Of a stretch of 64,000 bases of DNA, positions 57,168 through 64,000 are shown one piece after another. The position numbers and the translations under genes were made by a program. Under the pieces are notes generated by a model. It was not told the origin of the DNA. It was given only the letters and a program-made list of their open reading frames with translations, and did not search any database. The stretch comes from Ashinkailepas kermadecensis. Taxonomy: Eukaryota > Arthropoda > Thecostraca > Neolepadidae. The DNA lies in assembly GCA_034440615.1 (NCBI GenBank), contig JAOTOM010003700.1:52501-116500 (forward strand), written 5' to 3'. Position 1 is the stretch's first letter. Each line of letters starts with the position of its first letter.

Positions 57168-58988
57168 CATGGATGATGCACGCCTGGATTGGAAACTCCG
57201 CGTCGGCGCCTTTCATCTGCGCGTATCAGCGGCACCAACCTGCCACCTAGCGGAGGGCAAGTAAAAACACGGAAACGCGGCCAGTTTTAGGCCGTGCGCC
57301 TATGGGAGTCGAGGTACGCATTTCGTATTTGATTTTTTTGTATCCAATTGATTCAGCCACCCAGGAGGATTGCATCTGCCTTTCATGATACAGAATTGAT
57401 CAAGGAACCTTACCATTATTTCCTTATTGATTTATTACGTTCCGTTCGGAAGTTGGCGTGATGCGAAGTGAATGCATCTGTGAGAGGGAGCCTATTTCGC
57501 CGAAAGGGTCGGCCCACAGATGTTGATTTCTTAAAAGGATCGGAGGGGGCAAAGTACATGAAGGCAATAGGCACACCAAAATGAATAGGGGGGTCGCATT
57601 CCATAGGCTCCCATGTTAGAAGTTGAAATTATTGCGGGTGGGGGGAAGCAAGTATTGAGGGGGCAAAAGATAAGAATGCGCGGTTCTGCTTTCGCCCCCA
57701 CCCTTCTTGCTCTCTAGATTTGTGGCTGATATTTTCCAGTGGAGTGGTTTACACAACTAAATGGGAGAGTACAGACTTCGGCGTACCCATCAATCCGCAA
57801 AGAGGGTTGAACGGAAGTTCCATGGAGGGTGCAAGTTTCCCTTACACCATACCCTGACAGATTTATGATTTTGCCAAGGAGGCGTCATTTCTCCAGAGGG
57901 GCGGCTCTTTGTCCAGAACATTTGGACGGGGTACACTCCGATCTCCCAGAGGACCACCATTTCTTTTTGTCTGAGGATTACATTTCGACGAAAAATTCGC
58001 GGCGTGCGTTCGGACTCCCAGAGGACTGCCGTTCCCAGGCCGAGGAGCGCGTTGCGCTGAGAAATTCTAGGGAGGGGGTAGACTGGAACCTCCAAGGGAG
58101 GCGTCCTTCGGGTCATAAGGGGCGCCACTTTCGCTTCTTCCCCCTTGGATCAGCCCTTGCAACATACCCTAGCTGGCAACGCCACTACCTCTCGCCGATT
58201 CGCTACCACGTGCCAGTCGTTCGACTCCGGGGTGTTGTTTTATATACCTTTGAGGGGGAACTGCCACCTGAATGCTTGCTTAACCCACCTCAGCAATTAT
58301 TTCAACTTCTAACATGGAAACCAATGGAATGTGCCAACCAGTTAATTTTGGTCTGCCCGCGTGTGTGTGTGTGTGTGTGTGTGTAGGTGTGTGTGTGTGT
58401 GTGTATGTGTGTGTGTGTGTGGTTGAATTTGTCCAGCCTGCCACCGTCAGGTGATATCGGCTGTTTCCGATGGTGTATAGAGTAAATGTAGTGGTGGGTT
58501 AGGGTGTGAGGAACATCGTAGTTGGGGAGTAGAAAGTATTAGAATAGGTAAGGTTGACTTGTTGACTTGGTCTCCCCATTGCCTTCATGTAGATCAAGAT
58601 CAAGATAAAGATAGAGAGATAAGAGATAAAGATACAAGATAACGATCATCAAGATATGAACATCGGTGGACCGATCCTTGGGGCGAGGTGGGCTCCCTCT
58701 CACAAATGTATTCACTTCTCACCACGACAACTTCTGAACGGAGCGTAATAAATCAATAAGGAAAGAACGGTAAGGTTCCTTGATCAATTCTGTATCATGC
58801 AAGTCTGATGCAATCCTCCTGGGATGGCTGACTCAATTGGAAAAATGCCAATACGAAATGCGTACCCTGAACTCCCATAGGCGCACGGCCTAAAACCGGC
58901 AGCGTTTCTGTGTTTTTACTTACCCTCCGGTAGGTGGGCTGATGCGCAAACAGCTGTTGGTTTCCAATCCAGGCGTACATGATCCATG
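57168..58988. mobile_element. 1.8 kb non-autonomous DNA element with long TIRs
   Basis: The left end CATGGATGATGCACGCCTGG and the right end read inverted CATGGATCATGTACGCCTGG begin inverted arms of about 280 bp (to ~57450 and from ~58735). A 7-bp duplication CTTGAGA flanks it (57161-57167, 58989-58995). Removal restores GGAACTTGAGATAATGGATTG of the LINE 3' UTR. The interior has no transposase. A (GT)n tract lies at 58363-58421. The superfamily is not assigned. Confidence 0.85.
58363..58421. repeat. (GT)n microsatellite
   Basis: GT run with a GTAG and a GTAT interruption, inside the long-TIR element. Confidence 0.95.
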
Positions 58989-59110
58989 CTTGAGATAATG
59001 GATTGATTGGGATGGGGGAATTTACTTTTCTGGTATCTTTTCTAGATAGGCTTAATTAACCCAGATGGGCCCCTGTAGCCATTATTGAGCTTTAACACTT
59101 TACGAACTGT
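58989..59110 (+). mobile_element. LINE 3' UTR fragment, right part
   Basis: TAATGGATTGATTGGGATGG, TAGATAGGCTTAATTAACCC, AGATGGGCCCCTGTAGCC and the degenerate tail AACACTTTACGAACT match the 3' end at 25078-25192. Confidence 0.85.
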
Positions 59111-59280
59111 ATGCACTTTAGAACGGCATATTACTGAAATGCAAGCCTTTTGATGTCCGTGACACGTGGTGGGATGCGAATGTTAGTCATCTGATCTTGA
59201 GTGTTGTGTTGCAGAAGTGTTCTAACTCGTGAGGTCAAGGGTTAAACTAATGGCAAAAATGTTTCTGAATTGTGGTAGGT

Positions 59281-60803
59281 GGCCCATTCCACGACAAATC
59301 GACAAATGAAAGGGCCAAATTACACTCTATATCTCGATGAAAATACTTATATAGTGTTATGTTGTCTATATAATCCAGCTGTGCAATTTTGGAACAGATC
59401 GAAGCAACGGTTAAGGAGTTATAGACTCGGACATATTTGAGAGATCATCTAAGTCTTTGAAGGCCTGGAATTCAATGAAAAGTAACACGAATTGCATGAA
59501 GCTATATATCGCTGAACTCGTCATAATCCACGGCATCTTGTGTTAATTTCGAAATTTTTGTTCACGCATTTTTTTTTAATCGTGGGTTTGTGGCCTACGA
59601 TAACGCGACCTAGTTTGACCTTCGAGACAGTCACAATGCTATTTTGGAAATTCAGAACCGACGAAGGGTGAGTTGTGAAATCATAGATCGTCACTTGTAA
59701 GGAGAAAAGCAATATAAATGCTTTCACCTGATGCAATATATTTTTGGCTCAATCTCACCATATCACGAATGTACGATCGTATTTAACCGACAACACTGAA
59801 GGGTTCTTATCACCGCCAATCACTGTAATATCGATCTTCTGGCATTTCAAACTCCACATTCAGGAAACAAAAAGAGGAACCTCATTGACTGAGTAATTGC
59901 ATTCATCTTGAGCTGCTTGAGAACAAATTTGGCGCGGACGCATCCGTTGACATATGCTGAGCCTGAAATGAATCGCATTGGACCATGAGCCGTCTATATC
60001 GGTTTAACAAAATAAAGTAGCATAATTACACCATGCAATACAATACAATAATGTGTTACGGTACAATATTATGATGCAATGCAATGTAACGATCTACAAC
60101 TCTGCAAATCATCCCATACCTTGTCAAAATCCCAATTCAGACTGATGATCTGTTACTGCGATAATATTAATGAACACAATCTGTATCAGCGCGCACACTA
60201 ACACGTCTCACTTCACCCAACTACCATTAACACCCGCCACGCATCGGTGAGCAGTTCATGAACTATTACGGTGCTGTGGGTCACTGGTGCGACCACAGGC
60301 CATAAACTGGCGCAAAAAGAACTATGCATGCCTAATTTGGAACGGATGTGTAGAGTTTTATGAGCAATACCCTTTTTTGGCTTCGAGAGGTAAGATATTG
60401 CATTTCATTTCTGCACTTTTTTCAAATCGCATTGTGGCTGTCCCGAAAAGTAAAATAGGTCACGTGACCTTAGGTCATGATGTCATGGTTACAATTATCC
60501 CGTAAACGAAAATTTCGAAAGAGCCAAAAGATGCAGTGGGTCATTGTGAGTTCACCAATATATATTATTTTGCACAAATCCGATTGATCTTCATTAAGTC
60601 AAAGACCTCAAAATACACCCTTTTTAGTCGACATCTAAAAAATTCCCGAGAATATAACTCCTTGACCGTTGACCTGATCTTTCTCAAAATAGCATAGCTG
60701 GATTCGGTGCATCAGATAACCCCATACAAATATTTTCATCAAATATAAAATATTGGGTGTTATTTTGGCCCTTTCGCTTGTCGATTTGTCGTGGAATGGG
60801 CCA
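59281..60803. mobile_element. 1.5 kb foldback-type DNA element
   Basis: Both ends carry GGCCCATTCCACGACAAATC (left direct, right inverted), and similarity continues inward for roughly 380 bp per arm (ATCCAGCTGTGCAATTTTGG; ACAGTCACAATGC). The middle, about 59690-60410, is non-coding and unrecognised. I could not identify a target duplication with confidence. Solo arms of the family lie at 6420-6800 and 52785-53150. Confidence 0.78.
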
Positions 60804-62131
60804 GCAGAATTCGAACCAATTCTATTGGTCTTTAAGACCACTCTTTTACGAATGCATGCAACGGTCATTCGCTTCTTTCATTCCACACTATCATTCGGTT
60901 CCCAATAAAAAATATAGTTCGCCCAGGATTTTCCCCTCCAGTGTCACCTAAGCATTTAGCGAGTCACACTGGGGACTTGGTTAGGCCGAAATGCATACCC
61001 GCTCCGAGGTCCTACCTGTACACGGTTTACGTGATTCCCCTAATTGCATGCTTTGTGTCCATTTTAGTTACCACCCTCAAGACTTGGCAAAACTGGGCAG
61101 TTAAAATTTCCCTCGGCTTCTGTGCTACCTTATAACTGGACTTCGGAATAAATGGCCAACTTCCCTTACCTTACTCAATTGACGCCATGCCTGGCCTTAC
61201 ACGTTAAAATGTGCGTCCTGGAGCGGCATTGATGGGTGGTCCAGGGCCCTGACTCGCCCAGTGCCCTCTCCTGATCGTCTTGCTACCCTATCCTTCCCTA
61301 TTCAGTTCCCGAGTGCTTATGGAACGCCAAAGTCCCATCCAAGCCAACGCTATAATCACACGTCCCTGGCTCGTGAGATCAATGGAGGGGGGAGGGTGTT
61401 CCCTCTTGGGCAGTCGTTGGCCTCTATCTAAGTCTGGCGCCGGACGTCCTTCGGAACACCGCCATACCACGGCGCCAATCGATGCCGCCATAGCACGGAG
61501 CTTACTCGTCCTTCCGTCCGAAGGCCCATCGGCGCCCTAGATCACGGGGCCGGCGGGAATTTGCAGCCCAGAGATACCAGAGTTTCCCAGATGCTCAGTT
61601 GGCAGCTACTTAGGAACACTGCCCAGGTGTAACAATCAGGAGAGTTTCGTCATTGCGCCCTTTCGTCGAACATCTTTGAGAAAATGTAAAATTGCTTACA
61701 TATTTTAGGACAACCTTAAAAGGGCCCGAAAAGGGGGACGGACCTACCCCGGCGTTCCCAATGCCTAATCCAGAAAAACGATGGGGGGTAAAAATGCAAA
61801 TACAGGCGAGTTCAAGCAAGTTGAATTATAATTGAAACATGTTCCTAACTCTAGAACGTCCTCGATAACTAATCAACTCCTAAAGCTCGAATATCGAAAA
61901 AAAACAAGTATCAGGTCTACCACTTATGTGTGACATTACACTAAGTAATTATGCCTGCCCGTTTCATGGCTTTACAGGCTTATTTGGCGATCCTACTAGG
62001 TCGTGCGTTATTCTGCCATGTAGTTGAATTATTGTGACCGTTTCCAGGACATTGCCGACCAGTTATATGATTATACCGGCACATACAGAAATGCACGGTG
62101 CCGTTGTAGGACACGACGTTTTCTGCCCCGC
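60804..62131. other. Intron G-H, last part: no recognisable feature
   Basis: No likely exon, RNA gene or repeat structure found. Confidence 0.5.
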
Positions 62132-62540
62132 CAGGCCCGGACGTGCTGACGGTGGCGTGTTCTGCCGCCAGGCCTGGACGTGCCGACGGTGGCGTGTTCT
62201 GCCGCCAGGCCTGGACGTGCCGACGGTGGCGTGTTCTGCCGCCACGCATGGACGTGCTGACGGTGGCGTTTCCTGCCCCGCCACGCCTACGTGCTGACGG
62301 TGGCGTTTCCGCCCGCCACGCCTGACGTCCACGTGGCTGTTCTGCCGCCACGCCTACGTGCTTGTTTTCCGCCACGGCGTTTCTCCCCAGCCTGATCGAC
62401 TGCGTTTCCCCACTGACGTGCTACTCGTTTCTGCCGCCAGCCTACGCCACTGTGTTCTCCCCCTCGTGCTTTCGCCCTTGACGGTGGCGTGTTCTGCCGC
62501 CACGCATGGACGTGCTGACGGTGGCGTGTTCTTCCGCCAG
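62132..62540. repeat. Array of exon H 5'-edge copies, ~37-bp unit
   Basis: Units read CTGCCGCCAG-GCCTGGACGTGCTGACGG-TGGCGTGTT: the acceptor CCGCCAG plus the first ~26 bases of exon H. About five good copies lie at 62132-62290, diverged ones at 62290-62470, and one more good copy at 62492-62530 directly before the real exon. Each good copy retains an AG acceptor or the near variant CCACG. Confidence 0.93.
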
Positions 62541-62722
62541 GCCTGGACGTGCTGACGGTGGCGTTCGCGCTGGTGGGCAAGTTCGGCGCGGCGGGCATGT
62601 TCTCCATCGTATACGTGTACGGCGCCGAGCTGTTTCCGACCGACGTGCGCAACAGCGGCATCGGCCTGGCCTCCGCCGTCGGCCGCGTCGGCTCCATCGC
62701 AGCGCCGTTCATCGCCAGTCTG
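62541..62722 (+). CDS. SLC22 exon H: TM10 and TM11
   Basis: The acceptor CTTCCGCCAG at 62540 precedes GC-CTG-GAC-GTG. With the G from exon G this makes Gly, then LDVLTVAFALVGKFGAAG, MFSIVYVYGAELFPTDVRNS and GIGLASAVGRVGSIAAPFIA. This is TM10, the ELFPT.VR signature and TM11, where the Arg of GRVGS aligns with the substrate-site Arg of anion and carnitine members. It ends in phase 0 at CAGTCTG|GTGCGT. Both edges are copied in flanking arrays (37-bp units upstream, 22-bp units downstream). The final exon, with TM12, was not found in the remaining 1.3 kb. Confidence 0.94.
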
Positions 62723-63385
62723 GTGCGTGTTCATCGCCAGTCTGGTGTGTGTTCATCGCAAGTCTGGTGCGTGTTCATCGCCAGTCTGGTGTGTGTTCAT
62801 CGCCAGTCTGGTGCGTGTTCATCGCCAGTCTGGTGCGTGCTCATCGCCAGTCTGGTGTGTGTTCATCGCCATTCTTTTGCGTGCTCATCGCCAGTCTGGT
62901 GTGTGTTCATCGCAAGTCTGGTGCGTGCTCATCGCCAGTCTTGTGCGTGTTCATCGCCAGTCTGGTGCGTGTTCATCGCCAGTCTGGTGTGTGTTCATCG
63001 CCAGTCTGGTGCGTGTTCATCGCCAGTCTGGTGCGTGTTCATCGCCAGTTTGGTACGTGTTCATCGCCAGTCTGGTGCGTGTTCATCGCCAGTCTGGTGC
63101 GTGTTCATCGCCAGTCTGGTGCGTGTTCATCGCCAGTCTGGTGCGTGTTCATCGCCAGTCTGGTGTGTGTTCATCACCAGTCTGGTGTGTGTTCATCGCC
63201 AGTCTGGTGTGTGTTCATCGCCAGTCTGGTGCGTGTTCATCGCCAGTCTGGTGTGTGTTCATCGCCAGTCTGATGCGTGTTCATCGTCAGTCTGGTGCGT
63301 GTTCATCGCCAGTTTGGTGTGTGTTCATCGCCAGTCTGGTGAGTGTTCATCGCCAGTCTGGTGTGTGCTCATCGCCAGTCTGGCT
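62723..63385. repeat. Array of exon H 3'-edge copies, 22-bp unit
   Basis: About 30 copies of TTCATCGCCAGTCTG-GTGCGTG: the last 15 bases of exon H followed by the donor and five intron bases. Variation is mostly GTGCGTG versus GTGTGTG. As 22 is not a multiple of three and the unit has no stop in any frame, all three frames are open for about 250-300 codons. I regard this as an array property, not a coding region. Confidence 0.95.
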
Positions 63386-63784
63386 CGTCCACCGGCGCCG
63401 GCGCAGCCACGAGAGACGGGCCACGGAGCCCATGCCCCCTCCAAATAACTGTTCTTACGAAATTCTTCACTAAAGCGGCATCGGCGCGAAATCTGTACAT
63501 ATTTTATGAGATAAATATTATCTCAAGCGGATGTAACAAATGCAATCTTATCAGATCTGAAGCGATTTTCCCTTGTCTAAATATCAGAACATTTTGTAAT
63601 TGTCCACGCCTCTACCAAACCGGCTCACGATTAGGTTATTGGACCCTCTACTGCCCAGAAGCAACTTTCACGATCCAAAATGTATGACGACTCAAGTAGT
63701 CTGTGCGCCCCAAGGCACCCCAAGGTCCACCATCATACCTAGTCCGGAGCGTCTCCATCTCCATGACTTAGTCCAGTCAATCCA
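63386..63784. other. Intron after exon H: no recognisable feature
   Basis: The terminal SLC22 exon (TM12) is not visible here. Confidence 0.55.
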
Positions 63785-64000
63785 CTGATACACTCCGGCC
63801 TTCATATCCCAGAGTCTGACATGTTTACTGGCGCCCGTCATAACTTACTACGGTGAACCACACACACCGATACACTCCGGCCTTATTAGGCTGGCGCCCG
63901 TTTAACCTACTACGGTGAACCCACACCGATCACTCCGGCCTTCATATCCCTTGGCTGTTTTGGCGCCGTCATAACCTACTACGGTGAACCACACACACCG
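63785..64000. repeat. Tandem repeat at window end
   Basis: Three units of unequal length (about 58-82 bp) sharing ACACTCCGGCCTTCATATCC, TGGCGCCCGT and CTACTACGGTGAACC. It continues beyond the window. Confidence 0.85.

Noticed and set aside
62723..63385. CRISPR-like regular repeats
   Set aside because: Units are contiguous with no unique spacers, and the genome is eukaryotic; these are minisatellites. The same holds for all other arrays here.
62506..63473. Three overlapping frames of 250-300 codons after exon H
   Set aside because: They arise because a stop-free 22-bp unit cycles through all frames. The first 60 codons are exon H; the rest is intronic array.

Overview
This is intronic eukaryotic DNA, not bacterial. 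The one host gene I can support is a solute-carrier transporter of the SLC22 (organic ion transporter) family on the + strand. It is read here as eight exons, A to H, between 1935 and 62722. Every internal intron is bounded by GT..AG, and codon phases agree at all seven junctions (0, 2, 1, 2, 0, 2, 1). The exons join to about 435 residues, from the extracellular loop after TM1 to the end of TM11. The first exon(s), with TM1, and the last, with TM12 and the tail, lie outside the window or were not recognised. The exons are strongly G/C-ending at third codon positions and sit in A+T-rich, repeat-laden introns (5.8, 29.6, 4.0, 4.3, 1.1, 2.3 and 12.3 kb). The organism is an invertebrate animal. 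CR1-type LINEs, TTAA-target elements and many CCTAA-like motifs inside a dispersed repeat would suit an arthropod, but I cannot name the species.

Layout: 0-2 kb holds tandem repeats and exon A. At 2-9 kb a tandem array made from the start of exon B is split by a 2.9 kb DNA transposon, followed by exon B and an array made from the end of exon B. The 9-37 kb intron carries an AACCTAACC-bearing repeat family, a solo LTR, two copies of a TTAA element, a ~500-bp tandem repeat invaded by nested CR1-like LINEs, and a second CR1-like LINE with an SGNH-hydrolase ORF1. From 37 to 50 kb lie exons C to G with arrays of 58/61-bp, 61-bp and 51-bp units close to exons C, E and F, plus a microsatellite of nearly 1 kb. 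From 50 to 62 kb there are a 22-bp GC-rich array, LINE remnants and two long-TIR elements. At 62-64 kb exon H is flanked on both sides by arrays built from its own edges.

The most unusual signal is this last pattern. Exons B and H are each bordered on both sides by minisatellites whose repeat unit contains the exon edge together with its splice site: acceptor plus first exonic bases upstream, last exonic bases plus donor downstream. The real splice site is one of roughly 5 to 30 near-identical copies. One extra exon B acceptor lies 33 nt upstream in an open frame and could add 11 residues. Whether the copies are ever used is not visible from DNA.

The mobile elements give a readable insertion history: target-site duplications can be seen for the three parts of the LINE nest, the second LINE, the solo LTR, three TTAA elements and two other DNA transposons. 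Nearly all long reading frames in the window are repeat artefacts or retroelement remnants.
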